From Halorubrum vacuolatum (GTDB taxonomy: Archaea; Halobacteriota; Halobacteria; Halobacteriales; Haloferacaceae): a stretch of DNA of 64,000 nucleotides. Each line of letters begins with the position of its first letter. Position 1 is the first letter of the stretch. The DNA is taken from the NCBI RefSeq assembly GCF_900188065.1, contig NZ_FZNQ01000015.1, forward strand, positions 1-64,000, written 5' to 3'. Under the pieces are notes generated by a model. That model was not told the DNA's origin, searched no databases, and worked only from the letters and a program-made list of their open reading frames with translations. The position numbers were made by a program, and so were the translations under genes. This document shows positions 9,970 to 19,194 of the stretch, piece after piece.

Positions 9970-10497
9970 TTACTCCTGTGACTCCGCGCGCTCCGGATGG
10001 AGGTCATCCGCGAGCGGGCTCGTCTCATCGAAGGCGACTGCACCCTCATCGGACACGTCGAGTTTCACCGACGGCCGCGTGACGCGGGCGCCGTTGACCG
10101 TGATGTGTCCGTGAACGATGAACTGGCGTGCCTGCTGTGGCGAGGACGCGAATCCCTGGCGGTAGACGATCGTCTGGAGCCGCCGTTCCAACAGGTCCGT
10201 GACATCGAGCGATAGGACCGTCGAGATGTCGTCGTTATCGCCGAGGATGCCGATCCGTCGCAGCCGGGCGACGAAATCCGCGCCGTTCTCCTGGGCGAGC
10301 TCCGCGTCACCCTGTGCCTCACCGAGGAGGCGTCGGGCCTCACGGCGCATGTTGCGGAGTTCGGACTCCGCACGCCAGAGTTCCTCTTTGTTTTTCAAGC
10401 CGTATCGCGAGAGCAGATCGGACTCCTGTGCGATGCGCTCTCCCTGATACGGGTGGTTCGGGGTCTCATACCCCTTGGTGTTCTTGCCGGTGCTCAT
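9970..10497 (-). CDS. rps4: 30S ribosomal protein S4 (uS4)
   Basis: Primary 16S rRNA-binding protein with an S4 RNA-binding fold, 175 residues. It begins 'STGKNTKGYETPNHPYQGER' and contains 'LLSRYGLKNKEELWRAESELR' and the S4 domain 'RRLQTIVYRQGFASSPQQARQFI.HGHITVNG'. The ATG overlaps the end of rps13 by four bases, which suggests coupled translation. Confidence 0.97.
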   Translation of the reverse strand: MSTGKNTKGYETPNHPYQGERIAQESDLLSRYGLKNKEELWRAESELRNMRREARRLLGEAQGDAELAQENGADFVARLRRIGILGDNDDISTVLSLDVTDLLERRLQTIVYRQGFASSPQQARQFIVHGHITVNGARVTRPSVKLDVSDEGAVAFDETSPLADDLHPERAESQE

Positions 10498-11009
10498 TCG
10501 TCATCACCCTCCTCGGCCATGTCCTCGCGGATCTCCTCGACGTTGACGCCGATGGTCCCCTCGGTCCGGCCGGTGGATTTCGTCCGCTGTCCGCGAACCT
10601 TCTGGCCGCGTTTGTGGCGGACGCCTTTGTACGACTCGATGAGTTTCATCCGGTTGATGTCGTGACGCCGCTTCTCGGTGACGTCGGTGCCAACGAGGTG
10701 GCTCGTCTCCCCGGTGAAAAAGTCGTTCTGTCGGTTCGTCATCCACGACGGGACGTGGTCCGCGAGGTTCTCGACGATATCGACGACCGTGTCGATCTCC
10801 TCCTCGTCGAGCAGGCCGAACGTGGCGTGTCGGTCCACGTCGGCTTCCTCGGCGACCAGCCGCGCCGTGCGCGTGCCGATGCCGTTGAGTTCTGCCAGGC
10901 TCCGCTCGACCGTCTTCGTCCCGTCGAGGTCCGTGCCCCCGATCCGAACGAAGTACTGGAGGTTCTCCGCCTCCTCCGGTGAGCCGTCCTGAGATTCTTC
11001 CGTGCTCAT
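10494..11009 (-). CDS. rps13: 30S ribosomal protein S13 (uS13)
   Basis: Head protein of the small subunit that contacts tRNA and uL5. The 171 residues contain 'YFVRIGGTDLDGTKTVERSL.ELNGIGTRTA', the family helix-two-turn-helix, and the basic end 'RHKRGQKVRGQRTKSTGRTEG' typical of archaeal S13, followed by an acidic tail. It is the first protein gene of the operon, 58 bases downstream of tRNA-Ser. Confidence 0.97.
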   Translation of the reverse strand: MSTEESQDGSPEEAENLQYFVRIGGTDLDGTKTVERSLAELNGIGTRTARLVAEEADVDRHATFGLLDEEEIDTVVDIVENLADHVPSWMTNRQNDFFTGETSHLVGTDVTEKRRHDINRMKLIESYKGVRHKRGQKVRGQRTKSTGRTEGTIGVNVEEIREDMAEEGDDE

Positions 11010-11067
11010 GTGTTGGTTGTGGTGAGCCCTACCGGCGCGAATCCGGCGGGATCTCGTCCGTTCGAGC

Positions 11068-11152
11068 GTTGCGGCGGGGATTCGAACCCCGGAGGCAGTG
11101 ACGCCACAGAGTTAGCAACCCTGCGCCTTGGGCCAGACTTGGCTACCGCAAC
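11068..11152 (-). tRNA. tRNA-Ser (anticodon GCT)
   Basis: On the minus strand the acceptor GTTGCGG pairs with CCGCAAC (11146-11152 with 11068-11074). The T arm is CGGGG-TTCGAAT-CCCCG, and the anticodon stem CAGGG/CTCTG encloses TTGCTAA, giving anticodon GCT for AGC/AGU codons. The variable arm is long, as expected for serine. It lies directly upstream of rps13, probably on the same primary transcript. Confidence 0.95.
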
Positions 11153-11230
11153 CCGCGTTGTATCGTCGCCCTTTCGGACTCGGGACCCGATGCCCCTGCA
11201 GTTCTTGCGTTCGAATACACCCGTGTTCGC

Positions 11231-11240
11231 TACTTAAATA
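11231..11240 (-). promoter_or_regulatory. TATA box for the tRNA-Ser/ribosomal operon
   Basis: The minus strand reads TATTTAAGTA here, in an otherwise GC-rich stretch. It would place a transcription start near 11205, upstream of the tRNA-Ser gene and of the whole S13-S2 gene block. It is the only clear TATA-like element between the tRNA and the divergent MFS gene on this strand. Confidence 0.55.
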
Positions 11241-11383
11241 TCACGAAACGGCCGGGGGACTGTGTGGCGGTCACATAGTCGTCCAACCGACCGAAGGGAG
11301 AACCTGTGGTGCCGACGATCGGTGCGTGAGAATAGCGAGACCGTGGTGAGTATCGGACCTCCCCTTCCGGCTTCACAACCTTG

Positions 11384-12637
11384 ATGCCGCGGACCGATAA
11401 TTTTTCAACGGTGTCACCGATTCCTTTGGACGCGCTTTCGATTCTAACGCGTGAGGCGAAGGGACTCTGGAGCCACGGTCGAGGACCGATTCTGGTCGCG
11501 ATCGCCGGTGGCTGGTTCCTCTCGATCGGCGTCCGAATGATCTATCCGATCCTGCTCCCGCATCTACGAACCGCCTACGGCCTCGATCTCACGACGGCCG
11601 GGCTCTTATTGACCGTCCTGTTCGTCGCGTATGGTCTCGGTCAGTTTCCGGGTGGCCTGCTGGCGGACCGGTTCGGCGAGAAGGCCATCCTGATCGTCAG
11701 TTCGACCATCTCCGTGGCGACGCTCGCGTTGATCGTGACCGCCGGATCGACCGCCGTGCTCTTCGCCGTCACGGCGCTTTTCGGGGTCGGCGTTGCGCTG
11801 TACGCCGTCGCCCGATACACCATCCTCGCCGACCTCTATCCGGAACGCGTCGGGGCTGCAAACGGCGTCGTCTCCGGGGCGGCCGACCTCGGCCAGTCGA
11901 TCCTCCCGCCGATCGCCGGGTTTCTCGCCGCCGTGCTCGCTTGGCAGTTCGGCTTTGCCTTCGCGATCCCGCTGTTCGCCCTCGCCGCGGTCGCACTCTG
12001 GCTCGCGGTTCCCTCCCATCGATCGGAATCCACTCGAAGCGCCGATCGACCGTCGTTCGAGTCCGCGCGAGCCGTCCTCTCCGGGCTCCGGATCCCGGCG
12101 GTCGTCTACGGCACGGGGTTGCTGTTGCTCGGCGTAACGGTCTGGCAGGCGTTTACGGGGTTCTACCCGACGTATCTGATCGACGAGAAGGGGCTCTCTG
12201 CAACCCTCGCCGGCGTGCTCTTCGGACTCTTCTTCGCGCTCGGCGTCGTCGTTCAACCCCTCTCCGGGGCTGCATACGACCGCATCGGCGTTGGACGGAC
12301 GCTGGTGTTCGTGATGGGCGTTGCAGCCGTCGGCCTCGTGATTCTCACTCAGCTTGAGAGCTTCTGGCCACTCGCCGCCGTGACGGTGCTTTTGAGCACG
12401 TTGCTCGGCTTTGCGACGGTGACCCAGACGCACCTGATCCTCGCGCTCCCCGACGACATTCAGGGAACCGGGTTCGGAATCCTCCGGACGATCTCGTTTA
12501 CCGTCGGCGCGAGTAGCCCGGTCCTCGTCGGAGCGGCGGCCGACCGCGGATTTTTCGACGAGGCGTTTCTGGCGCTTGCGGCGCTGGCCGGGCTGACGGT
12601 CCTTCTCGGCTTCGTGACGCCAGCCGCGAATGAGTGA
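11384..12637 (+). CDS. MFS transporter
   Basis: This is a 417-residue secondary transporter of the major facilitator superfamily in the cytoplasmic membrane. About 12 hydrophobic helices can be traced, starting at 'PILVAIAGGWFLSIGVRMIYPILLP'. The family motif 'GGLLADRFGEKA' lies between helices 2 and 3, and an equivalent 'SGAAYDRIGVGRT' follows in the second half. The ATG at 11384 is used; the preceding TTG is in frame but a less likely start. No substrate-specific motif or partner gene is visible. Confidence 0.88.
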   Translation: MPRTDNFSTVSPIPLDALSILTREAKGLWSHGRGPILVAIAGGWFLSIGVRMIYPILLPHLRTAYGLDLTTAGLLLTVLFVAYGLGQFPGGLLADRFGEKAILIVSSTISVATLALIVTAGSTAVLFAVTALFGVGVALYAVARYTILADLYPERVGAANGVVSGAADLGQSILPPIAGFLAAVLAWQFGFAFAIPLFALAAVALWLAVPSHRSESTRSADRPSFESARAVLSGLRIPAVVYGTGLLLLGVTVWQAFTGFYPTYLIDEKGLSATLAGVLFGLFFALGVVVQPLSGAAYDRIGVGRTLVFVMGVAAVGLVILTQLESFWPLAAVTVLLSTLLGFATVTQTHLILALPDDIQGTGFGILRTISFTVGASSPVLVGAAADRGFFDEAFLALAALAGLTVLLGFVTPAANE

Positions 12638-12936
12638 AACGCGAACTGAGTGAACCGAAGCGGGTTCAAACCCCTCCTGCAGTCGTCCCGACGAACTCCG
12701 CGACAATGTCCCCGACCTAATGTCATATTAGTTATTGATGCTCAGAGGAAACGGGACGATATGAACGGTACTGAGGGAGTTGAAGGGGGTTCGGTCGTTG
12801 ATTTTACTGGAATCTTCTGTGGCATTTGATACCCGCCGACGAGGAAGCCAATAAAATTATTATTAATTGTTATCCAGTCTCAAGACATGATCCCACACAC
12901 GGCGCACGTCGCGCACAACGGGACCGGAGGTGGCCG
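12638..12936. other. AT-rich intergenic region upstream of the symporter gene
   Basis: No protein gene larger than a 22-codon frame (12762-12830) is present. The AT-rich block at 12849-12875 (AATAAAATTATTATTAATTG) may contain the promoter of the downstream carrier gene, which would give it a leader of about 50 bases with a GGAGG at 12926-12930. Confidence 0.4.
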
Positions 12937-13923
12937 ATGAGTTGGCTGAACACGTTGGAGCGGATCGGCTCGTTCACGAGCCGCTTTTTCGTCGCCTGGG
13001 TGCTGTTGTTCTCGGCCGTCGCGCTCTACACGCCGGGGACGTTCACCCCGCTCGGCGACTATATCTCGATCCTCCTCGGGGTCATCATGCTCGGGATGGG
13101 CCTGACGCTCACGCCCGCCGATTTCAAACGGATCATCGAACGGCCGCGTGACGTCCTGATCGGTTCGCTGGCCCAATGGGTGATCATGCCGGCGGCGGCA
13201 TATCTCCTCGTGATCGGCCTCGGGCTCCCCTGGGAGATCGGCGTCGGGCTGATCCTCGTGGGGGCCGCACCGGGCGGGACCGCCTCGAACGTGATGACGT
13301 ACCTCGGCCGCGGTGACGTCGCCCTCTCGGTGACGATCACCTCGGTGACGACGCTCGCCGCGCCGCTGGTGATGCCGGCGTGGGTGATCCTCCTCGCGGG
13401 CGAGCAGATCACCGTCACCTTCGCGGAGATGGCCGAGGAGATCGTCCTCATCGTGCTGATCCCCGTCATCGCGGGGCTCACGCTTCGATACCTCCTCGAT
13501 CAGTACGCGCCGACGGCGGCGAAAGCCGGACTCTCCATCTTCCCGGCGATCAGCGTTGCCGCCATCGTCGCCATCGTCGCGGCCGTCGTCGGGCTCAACG
13601 TCGAGAACATCCTCACCGCGAGCGCCGTCGTCTTCCTCGCCGTGATCCTCCACAACGGGGTGGGGCTCGGGTCCGGGTACGGGATCGGCCGCCTGACGGG
13701 AATGGCGGAGGACCGCTCCCGTGCCTGCGCGTTCGAGGTCGGCATGCAGAACAGCGGCCTGGCGGTCGCGCTGGCGGTCGCGTTCTTCGATCCGATCGCC
13801 GCGTTGATCCCCGCGCTGTTCAGCGTCTGGCACAACGTCAGCGGCCCGGCGCTCGCGAACTACTTCACGCGGATCGACGGCGAACCAGTCGCCGAGTACG
13901 AACCGGGGATTACGAGCGACTAG
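12937..13923 (+). CDS. Bile acid:sodium symporter (BASS) family transporter
   Basis: Membrane carrier of 328 residues with about 9-10 helices. Family signatures include 'LGVIMLGMGLTLTPADFKRI', 'ILVGAAPGGTASNVMTYLGRGD' and the second Na-site motif 'FEVGMQNSGLAVALA'. BASS proteins import organic anions such as bile acids, pyruvate or pantoate with sodium; the substrate here is unknown. The frame is open upstream to 12826, but an ATG at 12937 with GGAGG six bases before it is the better start. This Shine-Dalgarno arrangement differs from the leaderless starts common in the window. Confidence 0.88.
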   Translation: MSWLNTLERIGSFTSRFFVAWVLLFSAVALYTPGTFTPLGDYISILLGVIMLGMGLTLTPADFKRIIERPRDVLIGSLAQWVIMPAAAYLLVIGLGLPWEIGVGLILVGAAPGGTASNVMTYLGRGDVALSVTITSVTTLAAPLVMPAWVILLAGEQITVTFAEMAEEIVLIVLIPVIAGLTLRYLLDQYAPTAAKAGLSIFPAISVAAIVAIVAAVVGLNVENILTASAVVFLAVILHNGVGLGSGYGIGRLTGMAEDRSRACAFEVGMQNSGLAVALAVAFFDPIAALIPALFSVWHNVSGPALANYFTRIDGEPVAEYEPGITSD

Positions 13924-13953
13924 ATCCGCCTCGAAACCACGCGATCTCCCTTT

Positions 13954-16737
13954 TTATCGCCGCGCCCACGCCAGCATTCGCCTATAAAACGGATCGGAGG
14001 CAAGCGCCGCCGCGTCGCCGACGAGCGTGAGTTCCTTCTTCGCGCGTGTGAGCGCGACGTTGACCCGGCGATAATCATCGAAGATCGGCCCGTCAAGCGT
14101 GCCACTCGCGACGAACGAGACGACGATCACCTCCTTCGCGGAGCCCTGAAACCGGTCGACGGTGTCGACCGTCACGTCCGTCCGACGGGAGATCTCCGCG
14201 ACCTGCGCACGGAACGGGGCGATCACGCCGATGTCGTCGGGATCGACGCCCGCCTTGATGTACGATGCAACGATCTCCGCGACCCGCTCGGCTTCCCGAA
14301 CGTTGCGGTTGCCGTCGCGGCGACCGTCCGGATCGATGAAGTTCACGCCGTGACCCAGTTCCTCCGGGAGGTCGTCCACTGCCACGCCGAGGTCCGTCAG
14401 GCTCTGTCCGGCGACCGCGGGCGTCGCCGGACGCAACGCCCCGTCGTAGAACTCCGCGGAGGCGAACGCCTGGATTCGCTGACTCATTCGGTACTGCCGA
14501 TCGAGCATCACGCCGGCGTCCGGGTACAGTTCGATGAGTCGCTCGAAAAGCGATCGCTGCAGGTCGTTCTCGGCGCGGACGACGGGCGGCAGCTGTTGGT
14601 GGTCGCCCACGAGGACGAACCGGTCCGCGAGCGTGATGGCCGCATGGGTGCTCGGCTCGGTGAGCTGTGAGGCCTCGTCGACGAGCGCGACGTCGAACTC
14701 GCACTCCCGAAGCACCCGCGATCCGCAGGCGGCGGTCGTGGCGGCGACCACGGGGGCGGTTTTCAGTTCCGCCGCGCGCTCGTCCGGGTCGCCGCGAGTC
14801 CGTAGCCGAACGTCCTGCATGTCCTCCCGGACGCCGGTTTCGGTCCCGACCCGGACGACGTCCTCGAAGCCCTGATCCCGGAGCGCCTCCAGGGCGTTGT
14901 CGACCGCGCGGTTCGTGAACGCCGCGAGCAACACCCGATCGCCACGTTCACAGAGCGCGCGGATCGTCCGCGCGATGGTGTAGGTCTTGCCGGTCCCCGG
15001 CGGGCCGTGGATCAACGCGCAGTCCGCCGCGCGGACCGCGAGGTCGACGGCGGCGTTCTGGGAGGCGTTGTTGTCGATGTAGACCGGTTCCGCACCCTCA
15101 TCGGACAAATCCGCGTCGCCGGCGGCCCCCGACCCGACCACGCTTTTAAATGCCGGCTCCCGCCGACCGAAGATCACGTCCTTCCGATCGGGATCCCCTT
15201 TTAATACCGCGTCGTGGAGGGCGGTGAGCATCCGATCGACGGAGATCTCGGAGGGGTAGACGTCGAGCCGCCGGAGGGTGACCGGTTCGTCCGCCTCGAC
15301 GACGACCTCGCCATCTGGACCGAGCCGACGAATCCGGACGAGTTCAGCATGCCCGCCGACCGGGTCGCCGTCGCTCGCGAGCGCCACGTCGCCCTCGCGG
15401 AGCTTCGAGACGGCATCGCCCGGCTTGCGAGCCCGGAGTTCCCACCGCGCCTCCGAGATCTCGGTTTTGCCGAGCGGTTCGAGGTCGATGAGCGCCCGGT
15501 CGTCGGCCGCCCGCTCCGCAGGCGTCTGTTCCCAGAGTTTTCGATACTCCGCGTGCGTCTCGCGGCGCTCCTCCTCGATCGCGGTATAAAAGCGGTCGAA
15601 ATAGACAAGCTCCTCGTCGGGCACCGGTCGGCCGACCTGTCCGGCCTTCGACTCCTGGTCGAGCCGCCCGGAGACGACCATACAGGTGTCCTGCTCGAAG
15701 CAGAACTGACACTTCGCGTCGGCCTCGTAGCCCGTGGGCACCGTCGGACGGGTTCGGGCTTCGTCGCCTCCATCGTCGTCCACGGTGTCAACGTCCGGGG
15801 CGTCGTCGTTCGCAGCGTCGTGCAACGCGCGCCACTCCATCGCGGCGAGCGCGTTGCGCTCACGGACGACGAACTCCAGAAAGCCCCGACCGACGGAGAA
15901 CTCCTTCGCGGGCGCGAGGTCGCCGGATTCCTCGTTGCGATCGAGGGCGGTGTTTTTCGTATATAACAGCGTCCCGATGTCCGGGTCCTCACCGCGCTCC
16001 TCAAGCATCAGCGCGTAGCAGGCGGCCTGCACCTTGTCGTGAAACCGCGGCTCGCGGTTGGTGTTCTTCCCCGTCTTCAGTTCGACGGGCGTCCCGCGGC
16101 GAAGCGCGTCGGCACGGCCCTTCAGCCCGAACCTCGGCGAGATGAGGGTGAACTCCGAGCGCCACGTGTCCTCATCGGTGAGGGTTCCCTGCGCGAGCCA
16201 CCCCTCGATCGCCGCGGCGTTGCGACGGACCTCGTCTTCGACCTCGGCCGCGTCGTAGCCGAGCAGACCCAGATCGAGCCCGGCTTCCGCGACGCGCTCG
16301 GTGACCGACTCCTCGAGGTCGACGCCACGGAGCAGGTCGCCGAACACCTCGTGGACGATGGTCCCCTTCACGACCGGGTAATTCAGCGGGATCCCGGAGA
16401 GTTTATTTAAATAGTACATCCGGGGACACTGCACCCACGAGCGGATCCCCGTGACGTCGACGAGGAAGTCGGGTTCGAGCACGACCCACGACTCCCGGGT
16501 CGTCGCGTAGGTCGTCTCCCCACGGAACTCGTCGACCTCCACGTCGGTCACGAGCAGCTCCATCCCGATCCGGGCATGCTCACCCGTCTGTGCCCACTTA
16601 CCCCAGAGCGTCACCCGGACGGGATCGGCCGCCCCGCGTTCCGGCCGGATCCGGATCTCACGAAGCTCGCGATCGCCATACGACGTCGAGACGGTCCGCG
16701 TGTCCTCCACCGAGACGATCGGTCCCCGAACGTTCAC
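13954..16737 (-). CDS. Cas4/Dna2-like nuclease-helicase
   Basis: A 927-residue fusion with three parts. An N-terminal OB-fold-like region (1-100) is followed by a PD-(D/E)XK nuclease of RecB/Cas4 type: 'CPRMYYLNKL' near 126, 'GTIVHEVFGDLL', then 'GRADALRRGTPVELKTGK' and a distal 'CQFCFEQDTCMV', which supply four Fe-S cysteines and the catalytic Asp/Glu/Lys. The C-terminal half is a superfamily 1B helicase with 'HGPPGTGKTYTIA', 'VALVDEASQL', 'GDHQQLPPVV', 'DRQYRMSQRI' and 'TVDRFQGSAKEV'. This is the Dna2 architecture, implicated in flap or resection processing. It converges with the symporter gene and has no CRISPR context. Confidence 0.9.
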   Translation of the reverse strand: MNVRGPIVSVEDTRTVSTSYGDRELREIRIRPERGAADPVRVTLWGKWAQTGEHARIGMELLVTDVEVDEFRGETTYATTRESWVVLEPDFLVDVTGIRSWVQCPRMYYLNKLSGIPLNYPVVKGTIVHEVFGDLLRGVDLEESVTERVAEAGLDLGLLGYDAAEVEDEVRRNAAAIEGWLAQGTLTDEDTWRSEFTLISPRFGLKGRADALRRGTPVELKTGKNTNREPRFHDKVQAACYALMLEERGEDPDIGTLLYTKNTALDRNEESGDLAPAKEFSVGRGFLEFVVRERNALAAMEWRALHDAANDDAPDVDTVDDDGGDEARTRPTVPTGYEADAKCQFCFEQDTCMVVSGRLDQESKAGQVGRPVPDEELVYFDRFYTAIEEERRETHAEYRKLWEQTPAERAADDRALIDLEPLGKTEISEARWELRARKPGDAVSKLREGDVALASDGDPVGGHAELVRIRRLGPDGEVVVEADEPVTLRRLDVYPSEISVDRMLTALHDAVLKGDPDRKDVIFGRREPAFKSVVGSGAAGDADLSDEGAEPVYIDNNASQNAAVDLAVRAADCALIHGPPGTGKTYTIARTIRALCERGDRVLLAAFTNRAVDNALEALRDQGFEDVVRVGTETGVREDMQDVRLRTRGDPDERAAELKTAPVVAATTAACGSRVLRECEFDVALVDEASQLTEPSTHAAITLADRFVLVGDHQQLPPVVRAENDLQRSLFERLIELYPDAGVMLDRQYRMSQRIQAFASAEFYDGALRPATPAVAGQSLTDLGVAVDDLPEELGHGVNFIDPDGRRDGNRNVREAERVAEIVASYIKAGVDPDDIGVIAPFRAQVAEISRRTDVTVDTVDRFQGSAKEVIVVSFVASGTLDGPIFDDYRRVNVALTRAKKELTLVGDAAALASDPFYRRMLAWARR

Positions 16738-16823
16738 GGCTGTACTCGCTCGGCCCCGTGAAAAACACTGTCGGTGGGGCCGTCCTCACGTCGCCCCCCG
16801 CGTAGTAAACCGACCCCATCCCC

Positions 16824-17498
16824 TCAGATCGAGTCGATCGGGGAGCGTCCACAGATGCTGACGAGGTCGTGGAGGTCGTCGATCTCATAGGTCGGCTGAC
16901 AGCTGAGTTCGGTGGAGCGTCGATGCGGGCGTCTGATGAACGCCGAGTCGATACCGGCGTTGTCGGCGGCGAGGACGTCCGATTCGTTGTCGCCGACGAA
17001 CAGCGCGGTCCCCGCATCGAGGTCCTCCAACGCACACTCCAGATAGTACGGCGAGGGCTTCTTCCGCGAAAGGCTGGCGATCGACGGCTCGCGGCCGTAT
17101 GCGGCGTCGAACCGATCGGCGAGCCCGAAGTGCTCCAAGACGAACTCGACGGTCGCCTGCTGGTTCGAGGAGACGACCCCCAGATCCGCATCGAGAGCCG
17201 ATAACACGCCCACGTCGTCGTACGGGGTCTTCCGTCCGCGACGGACGTCGGCCATCTGTGCGAGGCTCGCGCTCTCGTCGCGGATACGCCAGAACTCCGC
17301 CGGGTCGAACCCATATCGCTCCGAGACGTCCCTCAGCGTGGCTGGGTCCACGCCGATCGCCATCTCGTCGACGTGTGCGATGTCCGGGTCGTCGACGCCG
17401 ATGCGGACGAAGGCCTCGAAGGCGGCCTCCCGGAGCGTGTCGAAGGGCGTCCGTCCGACCAACACCCCGTCGTTATCGAAGACGACGGCGTCGTACAT
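16824..17498 (-). CDS. HAD-superfamily phosphatase (Cof/Gph-like)
   Basis: A 224-residue haloacid dehalogenase-like hydrolase. Motif I is 'FDNDGVLVG' (DxD) at the N-terminus, motif II 'GVVSSNQQ', motif III the lysine in 'LSRKKPSPYY', and motif IV 'FVGDNESDVLAADNAG'. An alpha-helical cap lies between motifs I and II, the layout of phosphoglycolate-phosphatase-like enzymes. The substrate is unknown. It is divergent from the flavoprotein gene; a T-rich element at 17522-17530 is 24-32 bases before the start. Confidence 0.88.
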   Translation of the reverse strand: MYDAVVFDNDGVLVGRTPFDTLREAAFEAFVRIGVDDPDIAHVDEMAIGVDPATLRDVSERYGFDPAEFWRIRDESASLAQMADVRRGRKTPYDDVGVLSALDADLGVVSSNQQATVEFVLEHFGLADRFDAAYGREPSIASLSRKKPSPYYLECALEDLDAGTALFVGDNESDVLAADNAGIDSAFIRRPHRRSTELSCQPTYEIDDLHDLVSICGRSPIDSI

Positions 17499-17577
17499 GC
17501 GTTCCGGTGGCTCCCTATCGTCAAAAGGGTTTCACTCGGGTCGATACGTCCTTGTGGGTTCGGGCCGGATGGAGCAT

Positions 17578-18642
17578 ATGGGTGTTCGACTCTGTGTCGT
17601 CGGCGCCGGCGTGGCCGGCGCGGGCATCGCCTACGCGCTTCGGGCGGCCGACGTCGACGTGACCGTGCTGGAAAAGAGCCGCGGCGTGGGCGGCCGGGCG
17701 GCGACCCGTCGACGGAACGGCCGTCGATATGACCACGGTGCGAACTACCTCAAATCGACCGATCCGCGAACGGCCGATCTGCTCGATGCGATCGGTCCTG
17801 AGGGGCTCGTCGACGTCACCGATCCGGTCTGGCTCTTTGGCGCCGATGGGGACGTGCGTCCCGGCGACGACCGCGACGAGCATAAGTGGAGCTTCGAGAC
17901 GGGGATCACTCGGCTCGCAAAGCGCCTGTTCGCTCGAACCGACGCGACGGTACGAAAGACGACGCGCGTCGAGTCGGCGACGCGAACGACGGACGGGTGG
18001 ACGCTTCAGGACACGGACGGGGCCGAACACGGTCCCTTCGATGCGGTCTGTTACACGCCGCCCGCGCCGCAGACGGCCGAGTTGCTCGCGGAGACGACGA
18101 TCGCGACGGACATCGCGGAGGACGTCGACGGGGAGGACCTCGAAGCGTTCCGGGACGCCGTCGCATCGGTACCGTATCGGACGATCCGGACGCTCGTGTT
18201 GGGCTATGACGAGCGGATCGAGCGGCCGTACTACGCGCTGTTGAACGACGATCGCGAGCATCCCGTCGGCTGGCTCGCCCGCGAGGAGTGTAAGGACGGT
18301 CACGTCCCAGACGACGAGAGCCTCCTCATCGTCCAGATGAGTCCCGCGTGGTCCAGCGAACACTACGACGATCCGCTCGCGGATGCCGCCGCCGTCGCAG
18401 CCGATCATGCCGCCGACCTCCTCGATTCGGAACGTGTGCGCGATCCGGATTGGGTCGACGATCAGGGATGGCGATACGCCCTCCCTGACGACGGGATCGA
18501 CCCGACCGCCGCCCGGACGGCGGAGCCGCTCGGCCTCTTCGTCGCCGGCGATTGGGTCGCCGGTGACGGGCGGGTACACGCCGCGTTGTGGGACGGGATC
18601 GAAACGGGCGAACGGATCGCGACATGGGGGGGCGGGCGATGA
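17578..18642 (+). CDS. NAD(P)/FAD-dependent amine-oxidase-like oxidoreductase (renalase-like)
   Basis: A 354-residue flavoprotein with the Rossmann FAD motif 'VVGAGVAGAGIAYALRAADVDVTVLEKSRGVGGR' (shown in the first 40 residues) and 'RRYDHGANYL', typical of the renalase/amine-oxidase branch. A C-terminal 'GLFVAGDWVAGDGRVHAALWDGIETG' closes the FAD site. Reaction and substrate are unknown. Two in-frame ATGs (17569 and 17578) are possible; I chose the second because it directly precedes the FAD strand. Its stop overlaps the start of the UspA gene (ATGA). Confidence 0.82.
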   Translation: MGVRLCVVGAGVAGAGIAYALRAADVDVTVLEKSRGVGGRAATRRRNGRRYDHGANYLKSTDPRTADLLDAIGPEGLVDVTDPVWLFGADGDVRPGDDRDEHKWSFETGITRLAKRLFARTDATVRKTTRVESATRTTDGWTLQDTDGAEHGPFDAVCYTPPAPQTAELLAETTIATDIAEDVDGEDLEAFRDAVASVPYRTIRTLVLGYDERIERPYYALLNDDREHPVGWLAREECKDGHVPDDESLLIVQMSPAWSSEHYDDPLADAAAVAADHAADLLDSERVRDPDWVDDQGWRYALPDDGIDPTAARTAEPLGLFVAGDWVAGDGRVHAALWDGIETGERIATWGGGR

Positions 18643-19085
18643 GCCGGACGTACTTCGTTCCTTTCGACGGATCCCCGCTTTCACGGACCGCGCTTCGACG
18701 CGCCGGGGAACTCGCCGCCGACGAGACGGCGGTGCTGGCGTTCATCGTCGTTCCACACGGGAACACGAGCTGGGCACGTGAGCGTGACCTCCTCGAACCG
18801 GGCGAACAGTACGACGCGGACGCGATCATCGAGGCCGCGGAAACGGCGGTGTCGTCCATCGCACCGAAGGCCACCTTCGAGCACGCGTTCGTCGGGAAAC
18901 GAAGCGTCAGCGGCCGAATCGCCGGCGTCATCAGACGACGGGCGGCGGAGGCGGACGCGGACATCGTCTTCCTCGGAAGCGAAAACGCGGGGCACATCGT
19001 GACCTCGGTCGCGGACGTGGCGCCATCGGTGGCCGCGACCGGATCCTACGACGTGTATATTGCCCGCCGATCGGATCCGGCGTGA
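18639..19085 (+). CDS. Universal stress protein (UspA family)
   Basis: A 148-residue UspA-fold protein. It begins 'YFVPFDGSPLSRTALRRAGELA', the usual first strand and helix, has a central variable stretch, and ends with 'ADIVFLGSENAGHIVTSVADVAPSVAATGSYDVYIAR', whose pattern resembles but does not exactly match the ATP-binding G-x2-G-x9-G-S/T motif. It is translationally coupled to the preceding flavoprotein gene by an ATGA overlap. Its precise role is unknown. Confidence 0.83.
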   Translation: MSRTYFVPFDGSPLSRTALRRAGELAADETAVLAFIVVPHGNTSWARERDLLEPGEQYDADAIIEAAETAVSSIAPKATFEHAFVGKRSVSGRIAGVIRRRAAEADADIVFLGSENAGHIVTSVADVAPSVAATGSYDVYIARRSDPA

Positions 19086-19194
19086 CAAACGGCAATCCGG
19101 CGGCTTCTCGGACCGGTGAGAGTGACTGTCAGCCACGCGGACGGCTGAAAGCCCCAGTTTCAATACCCGGCCCGACATAGCTCCGAACTGGATC

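Noticed and set aside
13954-16737. Cas4-like domain as a sign of a CRISPR-Cas locus
   Set aside because: The nuclease is fused to a Dna2-type helicase and there is no repeat array or other cas gene anywhere in the window.
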